A stretch of 64,000 bases of DNA from assembly GCF_044904665.1 (NCBI RefSeq), contig NZ_JADIKM010000003.1:835273-899272 (forward strand). The letters are read 5' to 3'. This stretch comes from Dyella_A ginsengisoli (GTDB taxonomy: Bacteria > Pseudomonadota > Gammaproteobacteria > Xanthomonadales > Rhodanobacteraceae). The notes below the pieces were generated by a model, which worked only from the letters and a program-made list of their open reading frames with translations, was not told where the DNA came from and did not search any database. Below, piece by piece: positions 36,079 through 46,121 of the stretch. Each line of letters begins with the position of its first letter. Position 1 is the first letter of the stretch. The translations under genes were made by a program, and so were the position numbers.

Positions 36079-36693
36079 GTGAACAATCCGACCTCGACCA
36101 AGGAACGCATCCTCGCCGCTGCCGAGGCGCTGTTCGCCCAGCGCGGCTTCGACGGCGCGTCGCTGCGCCAGTTGACGGCTTCGGCCGGGGTCAACCTGGC
36201 CGCAGTGAATTACCACTTCGGCTCCAAGGAAAAACTGGTCGAGCAGGTGTTCAAGCGGCGCCTCGACGCACTCAACCAGCACCGCCTGGCCGAACTGGCC
36301 AAGGTGGCCGGGCAACCCGGCACCACGCTGGAGGACGTTCTGGCCGCCTACATCCGGCCGGCGCTGGAACTGTCGCACGAAGGCAATGGCTCGTTGTTCA
36401 TGCGCGTGCTGGCGCGGGCTTTTGCCGAGCACGACGACACCCTGCGCCAGTTCCTGTCGGAAAACTACGGCCACGTCATGCGCCAGTTCACCGCCGAGTT
36501 CGCGCGCCTGCTGCCGCACCTGGAGAAGGCCGAGCTGTACTGGCGTATCGATCTGGTGACCGGCGCCCTCACCCATGCCATGTCCGGCTTCGGCATGATC
36601 CAGCGCAAGGACAACGTCAGCGAGCAGCAGCACCGCGAGCAGACCGCCGCCCACCTGATCCGCTTCGCCGCCGCCGGCCTGAGCCACCCCTGA
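36079..36693 (+). CDS. TetR-family regulator of fatty-acid metabolism, PsrA-like
   Basis: A 204-residue repressor. The N-terminal HTH (STKERILAAAEALFAQRGFDG, then LRQLTASAGVNLAAVNYHFGSK) is very close to PsrA of Pseudomonas, including the NLAAVNYHFGSK recognition segment; the C-terminal domain would bind a long-chain fatty acid. The neighbours fadN and fadA and the two CAAAC/GTTTG operators fit a fatty-acid-responsive role. I use the GTG at 36079, with GGTGG at 8 bases; a GTG at 36067 would add four residues. Confidence 0.85.
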   Translation: MNNPTSTKERILAAAEALFAQRGFDGASLRQLTASAGVNLAAVNYHFGSKEKLVEQVFKRRLDALNQHRLAELAKVAGQPGTTLEDVLAAYIRPALELSHEGNGSLFMRVLARAFAEHDDTLRQFLSENYGHVMRQFTAEFARLLPHLEKAELYWRIDLVTGALTHAMSGFGMIQRKDNVSEQQHREQTAAHLIRFAAAGLSHP

Positions 36694-36704
36694 TGCCTTC
36701 CACC

Positions 36705-36722
36705 GGACGGTTCCGACCGTCC
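36705..36722 (+). terminator. Short hairpin after the TetR gene
   Basis: GGACGGT pairs with ACCGTCC around the loop TCCG, 11 bases after the TetR stop. Followed by CGTTCCATTT, a weak T-rich tail. It may attenuate read-through into fadN rather than stop it. Confidence 0.4.
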
Positions 36723-36786
36723 CGTTCCATTTACTGACCTTACCTGCCGAGTCCGATCCTTCGAGTTCGACCTTATGGAGAAGCCA

Positions 36787-39174
36787 ATGACTGCTGCACC
36801 AACCTCCTCATCCACGCTGCGCATTCGCAAGGCCGCGGTGCTGGGCGCCGGCGTGATGGGCGCGCAGATCGCCGCCCACCTCACCAATGCCGGCGTCGAG
36901 ACCGTGCTTTTCGACCTGCCCGCGAAGGACGGCCCGAAGAGCGGCATCGCGCTCAAGGCCATAGCCAACCTGGCCAAGCTCTCGCCCGCCCCGCTCGCCG
37001 ACAAGAACCTCGCCGCCGCGATCATCCCGGCCAACTACGACGAGCACCTGGACCATCTCAAGGATGTCGACCTGGTGATCGAGGCGATCGCCGAGCGGAT
37101 GGACTGGAAGCTGGATCTCTACAAGAAGATCGCGCCGCACGTCTCCGCCACCGCGGTGCTCGCCTCCAACACCTCGGGCCTGTCGATCAACGGCCTGGCC
37201 GAGGCGCTGCCGGAAGAAATGCGCCACCGCTTCACCGGCGTGCACTTCTTCAACCCGCCGCGCTACATGCACCTGGTGGAAGTGATCCCCACCCGCCTGA
37301 CCGACCCGGCCGTGGTCGATGGCCTGGAAGCGTTCCTGACCACCACCGTGGGCAAGGGCGTGGTGATCGCCAAGGACACCCCGAACTTCATCGGCAACCG
37401 TATCGGCGTGTTCTCGATCCTCTCGACGATGTACCACACCGAGCAGTTCAAGCTCGGCTTCGACACGGTGGATGCGCTGACCGGCCCGGCGCTGGGTCGC
37501 CCGAAGAGCGCGACCTACCGCACCGCGGATGTGGTCGGCCTGGACACCATGGCGCACGTCATCAAGACCATGGCCGACACCCTGCCGGATGATCCATGGC
37601 ACCAGTACTTCCAGGCGCCGGTGTGGTTGAAAGGCCTGATCGACAAGGGCGCGCTCGGCCAGAAGACCGGCTCCGGCTTCTACCGCAAGGCCGGCAAGGA
37701 CATCGTGGTGCTGGACGTGGCCAAGCAGGACTACCGCCCGTCCGAGCAGAAGGCCTCCGACGAGGTCGCCGCGATCCTGGCGATCAAGGACCCTGCGGAG
37801 AAGTTCGGCAAGCTGCGCGCATCGAGCGACCCGCAGGCGCAGTTCCTGTGGGCCGTGTTCCGCGACCTGTTCCACTACACCGCCTACCACCTGGTCGACA
37901 TCGCCGACACCGCGCGCGACGTCGACTTCGCGATCCGCTGGGGCTACGGCTGGAAGCTCGGCCCGTTCGAGACCTGGCAGGCTGCGGGCTGGCAGCAGGT
38001 GGCCGGCTGGATCGCCGAGGACATCGCCGCCGGCAAGGCGATGAGCAGCGCGCCCCTGCCCGGCTGGGTCACCGACGGCCGCGCCGGCGTGCACGGCAAA
38101 GACGGTTCCTGGTCGGCCAGCGCCGGCAGCTACAAGCCGCGCTCGTCGCACCCGGTCTACGCGCGCCAGCTGTTCCCCGATCCGATCCTCGGCGAGAAAT
38201 TCGACCAGGGCACCACGGTGTGGGAGAACGAGGGTGTGCGCCTGTGGACGCTGGGCGACGACGGCGTCGGCATCCTCTCGTTCAAGACCAAGATGAACAC
38301 GGTGAACGACTTCGTGCTCGACGGCGTGCAGCACGCGATCAAGCTGGCCGAAGAGAAGCTCAAGGCGGTGGTGATCTGGCAGACCGGCGAGCCGTTCTCC
38401 GCCGGCGCGGACCTGAAGGGCGCGCTGGGCCTGCTGCAGGCGGGCAAGTTCGACGACTTCGAGAAGATGGTCGCCAACTTCCAGGCCACCAGCATGGCGA
38501 TCAAGTATTCGCTGGTGCCGGTGGTGTCGGCCGTGCGCGGCATGGCGTTCGGTGGCGGCTGCGAATTCCAGATGCATTCGGCACGCACCGTGGCGGCGCT
38601 GGAGAGCTACATCGGCCTGGTCGAGGCGGGCGTGGGCCTGCTGCCGGCCGGCGGTGGCCTGCATGAGCTGGCCGTGCGCGCGGCGAAGGCCAACCCCGCC
38701 GATCCGTTCGAAGAGCTGAAGAAGGTGTTCGAGACCATCGCCATGGCCAAGGTCTCGGCGAGCGCGCTGGAAGCGAAGGCGATGGGTCTGCTGCGGCAGG
38801 ACGACGTGGTGGTGTTCAACAGCTACGAGCTGCTCTACATCGCCAAGAAGGTCGCCGCGGCGATGGCCGAAAGCGGCTACCGCCCGCCCCTGCCCGGCCG
38901 CAACGTGCCGGTGGCCGGCGACGTCGGCACCGCCACCTTCAAGGCTTCGCTGGCCAACCTGCAGGAGGGCTACTTCGCCTCCCCGCACGACATCGACATC
39001 GCCACCCGCATCGCCGACTGCCTCTGCGGCGGCGCGATCGAGCGCGGTTCAATGGTCGACGAGGAGTGGCTGCTGGCGCTGGAGCGCAAGCACTTCGTGG
39101 AGCTGGCCAAGACCGAAAAGACCCAGGCCCGCATCGCCCACACCATGACCACCGGCAAACCGCTGCGTAACTGA
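36787..39174 (+). CDS. fadN: 3-hydroxyacyl-CoA dehydrogenase/enoyl-CoA hydratase, FadN-type
   Basis: A 795-residue beta-oxidation enzyme. The NAD-binding dehydrogenase domain is first (VLGAGVMGAQIAAHL near residue 17, then the conserved ASNTSGL and HFFNPPRYMHLVEV), and the crotonase domain is last (GEPFSAGADLKGALG, then RGMAFGGGCEF). This order is that of FadN of Bacillus subtilis, the reverse of E. coli FadB/FadJ. It should carry hydration and NAD-dependent oxidation of enoyl-CoA, with FadA completing the cycle. The second ATG (36787) is used because GGAG lies six bases before it. Confidence 0.93.
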   Translation: MTAAPTSSSTLRIRKAAVLGAGVMGAQIAAHLTNAGVETVLFDLPAKDGPKSGIALKAIANLAKLSPAPLADKNLAAAIIPANYDEHLDHLKDVDLVIEAIAERMDWKLDLYKKIAPHVSATAVLASNTSGLSINGLAEALPEEMRHRFTGVHFFNPPRYMHLVEVIPTRLTDPAVVDGLEAFLTTTVGKGVVIAKDTPNFIGNRIGVFSILSTMYHTEQFKLGFDTVDALTGPALGRPKSATYRTADVVGLDTMAHVIKTMADTLPDDPWHQYFQAPVWLKGLIDKGALGQKTGSGFYRKAGKDIVVLDVAKQDYRPSEQKASDEVAAILAIKDPAEKFGKLRASSDPQAQFLWAVFRDLFHYTAYHLVDIADTARDVDFAIRWGYGWKLGPFETWQAAGWQQVAGWIAEDIAAGKAMSSAPLPGWVTDGRAGVHGKDGSWSASAGSYKPRSSHPVYARQLFPDPILGEKFDQGTTVWENEGVRLWTLGDDGVGILSFKTKMNTVNDFVLDGVQHAIKLAEEKLKAVVIWQTGEPFSAGADLKGALGLLQAGKFDDFEKMVANFQATSMAIKYSLVPVVSAVRGMAFGGGCEFQMHSARTVAALESYIGLVEAGVGLLPAGGGLHELAVRAAKANPADPFEELKKVFETIAMAKVSASALEAKAMGLLRQDDVVVFNSYELLYIAKKVAAAMAESGYRPPLPGRNVPVAGDVGTATFKASLANLQEGYFASPHDIDIATRIADCLCGGAIERGSMVDEEWLLALERKHFVELAKTEKTQARIAHTMTTGKPLRN

Positions 39175-39347
39175 TAGGCGTTGCGACCGACCCACTCCAT
39201 CACCGGAAACCCCGAAGCCGCCGAACGTCATCCCCGCGCAAGCGGGGATCCATCTTGATCTGACGCCAGAAACACGATGGATTCCCGCGTTCGCGGGAAT
39301 GACGAACAAAAAAGCCCGGCTTCGAGGTCACTCAAAGGAAACAGACC
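39175..39347. repeat. REP-like pair between fadN and fadA
   Basis: GTCATCCCCGCGCAAGCGGGGATCCA at 39227-39252 and the hairpin GGATTCCCGCGTTCGCGGGAATGAC at 39278-39302 are arranged head to head, the same family as the pair at 25614-25725. The 39348 start has AAAGGAAACAGACC before it, so fadA has its own ribosome binding site beyond the repeats. Confidence 0.75.
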
Positions 39348-40556
<1,209 letters not shown>

Positions 40557-40586
40557 ACCTGCCATCCGCTTCGTGGATCATCGAGA

Positions 40587-40620
40587 CGGCGCCGCAGCGA
40601 TGCGGCGCCGTTCTCGTTTG
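40587..40620 (+). terminator. Rho-independent terminator after fadA
   Basis: ACGGCGCCGC and GCGGCGCCGT form a perfect 10-bp stem around AGCGAT, followed by TCTCGTTT. A second partial copy of the right arm (GCGGCGCCGTTTTTT) follows at about 40634-40648, which can end transcripts as well. Confidence 0.75.
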
Positions 40621-40668
40621 CAGCTCCGATGGTGCGGCGCCGTTTTTTCCCGGCGCCGGACCCCTGGC

Positions 40669-42084
40669 CTACATGCCCGTGTTGTCGGTCGCCTCCAGCC
40701 GGAACGACTGCACCGTGATCACCTCCCCCTTCACCGGCGCGCCGGCGTCGACCCGCACGAACGAGATGGTCAGTTTGTCCAGCTGCACCGGCCACAGCCG
40801 CTGCAGGGCGTCCGTCGCCGGGAAGCTCAGGCTCACCGGGTCGTTTTCGCCATGCACCTTCCCACCCATCAAGGCCTCGTGATTGAGCATGCCGGTGATT
40901 TCGAACGGACCGAGCGTGCCGATCAGATACCGGCTCTCGGGCTGCGACACGCCTTTCTGGACCGGCAGGTTGATGAACAATTTGTAGAAGTAGCCGCCCT
41001 GGCGCCCCAGCGGGGTCAGCCGCACGCCATCGAGCACCACGCGCAGGGAGGTGTTGACCAGCGGCGGCGCGTCGGTCGCTGCCTGGCGCAACAGCAACGA
41101 GCGCACCATGGCCCGATCCTTGTCGGTCAGCGGCACAGTGAGGTTCAGCGAGCGGTGATCCAGCGACAGCGGCCGGCCATTGCCGAGCGACACCGAGATC
41201 GCATTGGGCAGCGTCGAGGAGGCTCCCTGCACGGTCAGCGCAGAGGCAGTGAGGTACGGCGTGGGCGCCGGCAGCGCGGTCGGCATGGTCTCATCCTCGT
41301 ACTGGTAACCCAGGCCGGTGGTTGACATGGCCCAGTAGCGGGCCATCTTCGAGACCGCGGGGCCGTAGTTGAACGAACCGGACCAGTACGCATCGGTGCG
41401 TGGCGGCATGGTTCGCCCGTTGCCGGCGGCGACCCACGCCGCCCACAGCCGGTCGACGTTGGCGTGATGACTCCAGAAGATCGGGTCCCGGGGCGAGACA
41501 GTCACTGCGCCCATCGCTCCGCCGATCAGGTTGTGCACCGGGTTGTGCGGCTGCGTCTCCAGGCTGGTCTCGAAGGCGTCCACCAGGCCGCGCTGGAAAT
41601 TCACCACCGTGTCCGCGAACGGCGCGAGGGTGAGCGCGTTGGTCACGTCCGTGCCCTTGCGGTTGGTGATGTAGAGCGGACTGGTGGTGTCGGTGAATTC
41701 CACCGGCATCACCGGATCCTGGTAGTAGTCCCAGTACGGCACGCTGAGGGCGCCTACGCCGGAAATCTTGCGCATCTGCGTCTCGATTCGATACAGGAAG
41801 CCACGATGCCAGGCGAGGAAATACGGCACCCCGTGAGGGCAGAAATTCTTGTGCACGTTAACCCAGTAATTCCAGCTGTTGGGGTCGGCCGAATTGGTGT
41901 TGGCGCGCATTTTCTGCACCGTATTCAGGTAGACCTGGAACAGCGTGCTCTTGCGGAATGTGGTCCAGTTCGGGCGAGTCCTCAACGTGGAGGTCGCCTG
42001 CGCCGACACCGGCAGTACCGACGGGAGCAGCGGTACCAAGGCGGCCGTGAGGGATGACTGGAGAAAGCGCCTTCGGGTGATCAT
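40669..42084 (-). CDS. Tat-exported tyrosinase family copper protein
   Basis: A 471-residue type 3 copper enzyme. The N-terminus TRRRFLQSS followed by a hydrophobic stretch and AQA is a twin-arginine signal, so it is exported folded. CuA ligands are His78, His84 and His93 (CPHGVPYFLAWHRGF); CuB ligands are His180 and His184 in HNPVH and His207 in FWSHHANVDRLW. The last 180 residues form a separate beta domain, possibly covering the active site as in plant polyphenol oxidases. Expected activity is oxidation of mono- or diphenols, feeding melanin-like pigment or phenol metabolism. The ATG at 42082-42084 follows GGAG. Confidence 0.9.
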   Translation of the reverse strand: MITRRRFLQSSLTAALVPLLPSVLPVSAQATSTLRTRPNWTTFRKSTLFQVYLNTVQKMRANTNSADPNSWNYWVNVHKNFCPHGVPYFLAWHRGFLYRIETQMRKISGVGALSVPYWDYYQDPVMPVEFTDTTSPLYITNRKGTDVTNALTLAPFADTVVNFQRGLVDAFETSLETQPHNPVHNLIGGAMGAVTVSPRDPIFWSHHANVDRLWAAWVAAGNGRTMPPRTDAYWSGSFNYGPAVSKMARYWAMSTTGLGYQYEDETMPTALPAPTPYLTASALTVQGASSTLPNAISVSLGNGRPLSLDHRSLNLTVPLTDKDRAMVRSLLLRQAATDAPPLVNTSLRVVLDGVRLTPLGRQGGYFYKLFINLPVQKGVSQPESRYLIGTLGPFEITGMLNHEALMGGKVHGENDPVSLSFPATDALQRLWPVQLDKLTISFVRVDAGAPVKGEVITVQSFRLEATDNTGM

Positions 42085-42493
42085 GTTGGTTCTCCGTGAT
42101 GCGGCGAGCAGGCCAGCAACGCCGCGGGTGATGAAGGGCGGACCGCGCGCCGCAGCGCGCGTCCCGATGACGCAACGCGCCGGCCAGTGCAGCGGCTCGG
42201 TTCCCTGCCGGCACCGCTGCCTGCAAGGGCTCGCCGATGAACCGGCGAGGTGCGCGACCGCTGCCGAACAGGCACGATGCACACGCTTCCCGAGCATGCG
42301 TTACACATCGCGCGTCGCACCGAATCGATCACCATGCGACCCGTGAGCACCGTGCCGCTGGAGGCCATCGGATGCCCACCCGTGGATCACCGAGGTGCTC
42401 GCTGCGTTTTCACGTCCTGAGCAACTTTCTACTGCTAGGTTTCCGGCCCGTCATCATCCAAATGCATGAGATGACAGCACCCACGCCGCGGAG
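42085..42493. other. Divergent intergenic region of tyrosinase and LuxR gene
   Basis: About 410 bases with no supported ORF. The segment shows lower GC around 42400-42470. It must hold promoters for the two divergent genes; I could not pick a convincing operator palindrome. Confidence 0.5.
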
Positions 42494-42502
42494 ATGGCGG
42501 AC

Positions 42503-43621
42503 ATGGATCGGAGGCGCAGTACCAGCTTGCTCGATGCCATCTACGGCATGGACCTGCGTGCGCCCGACTGGGGCCCGCTGCTCACGCTGCTGGCCGCGAC
42601 CTTCCGCTCCCACGTGGTCGCCCTGCAGGTGCATGACAAGCACCCCCGCCGCGGACGGCTGACGCAATCCATCGGACTGTCCGATGCGCTGCTGAAGGTG
42701 CATCGGAACACGTCGTGCCAACGCCCATGGTTCGAGCGCGGCGTCGGCACGCTGCTCTCGCAGGGTATCGCCGACGATCGCGGGCTGATGGAAGACGACG
42801 AGCTCCGGGCCACCCGCTACCACGCTGAATTCATGCAGCCGGCCGGGATCGCCCACGGGATGGCGCTGTGCCTGTATCAGCATCGGCCCGGCGACCTCGC
42901 CGTCCTCACGATCAACCGCGGCGCGGCAGAAGGCTGCTTCGACGAGGCCGAACTCGCGCTGGCGCGATCGCTGCTGCCTCACCTGCGCAATGTCTACGTG
43001 CTGCAACAGCGCCTGAGCTGGCTGGAAGGCCAGTCGCAGCGATTCCGCTCGACCCTCGACCAGTTGAGCAAAGGCGTCGCGATGCTCGACGCTGGCGGCC
43101 ACCTGCTGTTCTGCAACAGCGCCGCCGGGCAGATGGAGGCCGGCCGGCTGTTCGCGCGCCATCCGGATGGCCGCCTGACCCTGCCGTACGCGCCGGATGA
43201 TCATCGTTTGCAGCAGGCGCTCGCCAAGCTTGCAGCGGACACGGCTGCGGCCCCGACGGTGCTGCAGATCCACAGCCGCGCCGGCCAGCTGTGCGGCATG
43301 CTCAAGCTGTGCCCGGCCGACATGCTGGCCGGCGCGCAGTGGTCGGAATCCCGGGTCAGCGTGATCGCCTTCATCAAGCCGCTGGAGCTGCCCGCGGCCA
43401 CCACCCTCACGCCCACCCTGAGGACCCAGTGGGGCTTCACGCCGGCCGAGGCGCGGCTCGCCCAGCAGCTGATGGAGGGGTTGTCGCTGGACGAGGCGGC
43501 CGAGTGCACCCACGTGACCAAGAACACCGTGCGCACCCAGCTGCGCTCGCTGTTCGACAAGACCGAAACGCGGCGGCAATCGCAACTGGTGCGGGTGCTG
43601 CTGGAGCTGTCGTACGTGTAG
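42503..43621 (+). CDS. LuxR-type (GerE) transcriptional regulator
   Basis: A 372-residue regulator. The C-terminal 65 residues (WGFTPAEARLAQQLMEGLSLDEAAE, then KNTVRTQLRSLFDKT) are a LuxR/GerE helix-turn-helix. The N-terminal two thirds has a GAF/PAS-like sensing region (VLQQRLSWLEGQ and GGHLLFCNSAAG are PAS-like) and no receiver domain. The ATG at 42503 is used because GGAG lies nine bases upstream; an ATG at 42494 abuts that GGAG. The target may be the divergent tyrosinase; this is inference from position. Confidence 0.85.
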   Translation: MDRRRSTSLLDAIYGMDLRAPDWGPLLTLLAATFRSHVVALQVHDKHPRRGRLTQSIGLSDALLKVHRNTSCQRPWFERGVGTLLSQGIADDRGLMEDDELRATRYHAEFMQPAGIAHGMALCLYQHRPGDLAVLTINRGAAEGCFDEAELALARSLLPHLRNVYVLQQRLSWLEGQSQRFRSTLDQLSKGVAMLDAGGHLLFCNSAAGQMEAGRLFARHPDGRLTLPYAPDDHRLQQALAKLAADTAAAPTVLQIHSRAGQLCGMLKLCPADMLAGAQWSESRVSVIAFIKPLELPAATTLTPTLRTQWGFTPAEARLAQQLMEGLSLDEAAECTHVTKNTVRTQLRSLFDKTETRRQSQLVRVLLELSYV

Positions 43622-43681
43622 CGATGCCGCGGCGCGCGCGCCCCTGTCCGCACCGCGCCGGTTTCCCGGACAGCGAGCAGT

Positions 43682-44443
43682 TCAGACCACTTCGCCGCGA
43701 TCGAACTGCCACATGCCCAGCAATGCCAGCAGCGCACCGCCGATCAGGCTAGCCGTCACCACCTGCACCACGTGATCGGCGCGCGTGGCGAACACCTGCA
43801 ACGGCATCGACCACGGGAACCACGACCCGAGCCGCGCCGACTGGCCGATCAGGAAGCCGGACACGGTGCCGGCCACGCCGACGAAGATCGACGTGGTGAA
43901 GCTGCGCCAGTGCAGCGCCACCCACGCCTGCAATGAAGTGAGGAAGGATGCCGCCGCCATGCACGCCAGCGCATGGCCTGCCAGCCAGCGCCACGGGGGC
44001 GGGCCGGCCAGCCCGTAGGCCGGCTGCGTATGCATCACCACCCAGCCGGCCAGCGGCGCCAGCGCCGCCAGCAGCAGGGTGGACAACGCCACCATCGCCG
44101 CCAGCACGCACAACTTGGCGGCGTAGTGGCTCCAGCGCGGCAGCGGCAGTGCCAGCAGATGCTTCCATGCGCGATTGGCGTGCTCCATGTTGCCCAGCAG
44201 CGCCGCCTGCAGCGTCACGAACAGCGGCAACATCAGGAAGCTCCACAGCACGAACAGTCCGCTGCTGAAATGCAGCCAGGCTTCGCCGCCCGATCCGGCG
44301 GGCCGCCCATGCAGCGTGCTCAGGCTCAGCTGCAGCACGGTCAGCACCAGCACCACCATCGGCGCCAGCACCACCATGCCGGCCGCCAGCGTGTGGCGAA
44401 GCTTGATCCGCTCGGCCGCCAGGGCACGCAGCAGGGCACTCAT
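43682..44443 (-). CDS. ABC transporter permease (MutE/EpiE-type)
   Basis: A 253-residue membrane protein with six predicted helices, resembling ABC-2 permeases of lantibiotic-immunity or antibiotic-export systems. The start is the ATG at 44441-44443 (MSALLRALAAERIKLRHT), which overlaps the ATPase stop by 4 bases. The N-terminal ERIKLRHT helix is typical of these permeases. Substrate unknown. Confidence 0.85.
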   Translation of the reverse strand: MSALLRALAAERIKLRHTLAAGMVVLAPMVVLVLTVLQLSLSTLHGRPAGSGGEAWLHFSSGLFVLWSFLMLPLFVTLQAALLGNMEHANRAWKHLLALPLPRWSHYAAKLCVLAAMVALSTLLLAALAPLAGWVVMHTQPAYGLAGPPPWRWLAGHALACMAAASFLTSLQAWVALHWRSFTTSIFVGVAGTVSGFLIGQSARLGSWFPWSMPLQVFATRADHVVQVVTASLIGGALLALLGMWQFDRGEVV

Positions 44444-45348
44444 GCGCACGCCCTCTCGTCGGTCATGTCGAAGAACAGCGTTTCCAGCGAGCGCGGGCTT
44501 CGGCCCAGTGCATGCACCTCGTAGCCGCGCTGCACCAGCCAGCGATTGATCTCGTGATCCGGACGCTGCGGCGCGACCACGCGCAGCGTCGCCTCGTCCA
44601 CTGCCTGCACCGATTCGCCCAGCGCTGCGAGCGCGCCGCATGCCGCCGCCACGTCGTTGCAGCGGATGGTCAGCGGATCACCGTGCCGCTCGCGCAGCGC
44701 CTGCGGCGTGCCCTGGAACAACAGCTGCCCGCGATGCAGCACGCCCACGTGCGAGGCCACCTGCTCCACCTCGGACAGCAGATGGCTGGAGACGAACACC
44801 GTCATGCCCAGCTGCGTGGCCATGCGCTGCAGCAGCAGGCGCAGATCGAGCATACCGGCCGGGTCGAGGCCGTTGGTGGGCTCGTCAAGGATCAGCAACC
44901 GCGGCCGGCCGAGCATCGCCAGCGCGATGCCGAGGCGCTGGCGCATGCCCAGCGAATAGATCCGCACGCGGCGGTGCTGGTCCTGCACCAGCCCCACCAC
45001 ATCCAGCACCTCGTCGATGCGCTCAGCCGGCACATCGAGCAGGTGACGCGTCACCTCCAGGTTCTCGCGGCCGGACAGATGCGGATACAGCGCCGGCCCC
45101 TCGACCAGCGACCCGACCTCGCGCAGCAGCTCGCGCGACTGCAACGTGAGCGGCCGCCCAAACAACCGGATCTCGCCTTCGTCCGGTTGCAGCAGCGTCA
45201 ACAGCAGGCGGATCGTGGTGGTCTTGCCCGCCCCGTTGGGACCGAGGAAGCCGTACACGCTGCCGCTCGGCACGGCCAGGTCCAGCCCATGCACGCCGTG
45301 GCCGGCATCGAAGCGGCGCGTCAGCGCACGCGTTTCTATCGCAAGCAT
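44440..45348 (-). CDS. ABC transporter ATP-binding protein
   Basis: A 302-residue ATPase. Walker A is GPNGAGKTT at about 38-46, the signature region YSLGMRQRLG (S-L-G-M-R-Q-R variant of LSGGQ), Walker B LLILDEPTNGLDPAG, and the switch histidine SSHLL. The C-terminal 70 residues are the accessory domain of drug-export ATPases (CcmA/NatA-like). It pairs with the permease downstream. The upstream two-component system is on the same strand and may control it. Confidence 0.9.
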   Translation of the reverse strand: MLAIETRALTRRFDAGHGVHGLDLAVPSGSVYGFLGPNGAGKTTTIRLLLTLLQPDEGEIRLFGRPLTLQSRELLREVGSLVEGPALYPHLSGRENLEVTRHLLDVPAERIDEVLDVVGLVQDQHRRVRIYSLGMRQRLGIALAMLGRPRLLILDEPTNGLDPAGMLDLRLLLQRMATQLGMTVFVSSHLLSEVEQVASHVGVLHRGQLLFQGTPQALRERHGDPLTIRCNDVAAACGALAALGESVQAVDEATLRVVAPQRPDHEINRWLVQRGYEVHALGRSPRSLETLFFDMTDERACA

Positions 45349-45451
45349 GGCCCGCGCACCTTGAGCAGTTCAGAGGTGCGCATGACAGCAAAGGACGGCC
45401 ATTGCCACCATAGGCCTGAGCTCACAGTGACTTGTGGCAGGCCACGCCTGC

Positions 45452-46120
45452 TCAGGCCTCGGACATCTCGAAGCGATAACCCGCGCCGTACACGGAGTGG
45501 ATGAAGGTCTGCCCCGGCGCCATGTCCTCCAGCTTGCGACGCAGGTTGCGGATGTGGCTGTCGACCACGCGATCGGTCACGTCGCGCAGGTCGTCGTGCA
45601 TGAGGTCTAGCAACTGGTCGCGCGAGTAGATGCGCCCCGGATGGGTGAGCAATGCGTGCAGCAGGCGGTATTCGGTGGTGGTGTGCGGCACCGGGCGGCC
45701 GAGGTAGAACACGCGCCGCGCGTCCTCGTCCACCGTGAAGGGGTTGGCCGGCGCGTTCGGCACGGCCCGTCGCAGCAGCGCGCGTACCCGCGCCACCACT
45801 TCGCGCGGACTGAATGGCTTGCAGATGTAGTCGTCCGCACCCAGCTCCAGCCCGAGCAGGCGGTCGATCTCCTCCACCCGGGCGGTGAGCATGATCACCG
45901 GCAGGGCGCTGTTGCGGCGCAGTTCGCGCAGAATGGAAAGCCCGTCCGTGCCCGGCAGCATGATGTCGAGCAGCAGCAGGTCCGGACGCTCGGCGGCGAC
46001 GCTGGCCAACACGCGATCGCCCTCACCCACCGTCAGCGCCTCGTGCCCGGCCTGGGCCAGGTAGTCCGCCAGCAGTTGGGCGATCTTCGGCTCGTCCTCG
46101 GCGATCAGCACGCGGGCCAT
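45452..46120 (-). CDS. OmpR-family response regulator, BaeR-like
   Basis: A 222-residue response regulator. The receiver has the acidic pair ED at 8-9, phospho-acceptor Asp in LLLLDIMLPG (about residue 51), and K in ICKPFSPRE; the C-terminal winged helix has RVVDSHIRNLRRKL. It is closest in style to BaeR. The stop of the sensor kinase lies 1 bp upstream, so they form an operon. Confidence 0.92.
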   Translation of the reverse strand: MARVLIAEDEPKIAQLLADYLAQAGHEALTVGEGDRVLASVAAERPDLLLLDIMLPGTDGLSILRELRRNSALPVIMLTARVEEIDRLLGLELGADDYICKPFSPREVVARVRALLRRAVPNAPANPFTVDEDARRVFYLGRPVPHTTTEYRLLHALLTHPGRIYSRDQLLDLMHDDLRDVTDRVVDSHIRNLRRKLEDMAPGQTFIHSVYGAGYRFEMSEA

Positions 46121-46121
46121 C

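Noticed and set aside
36808..38988. A 726-codon open frame opposite fadN
   Set aside because: Same shadow effect; fadN has conserved motifs along its whole length and the antisense product has none.
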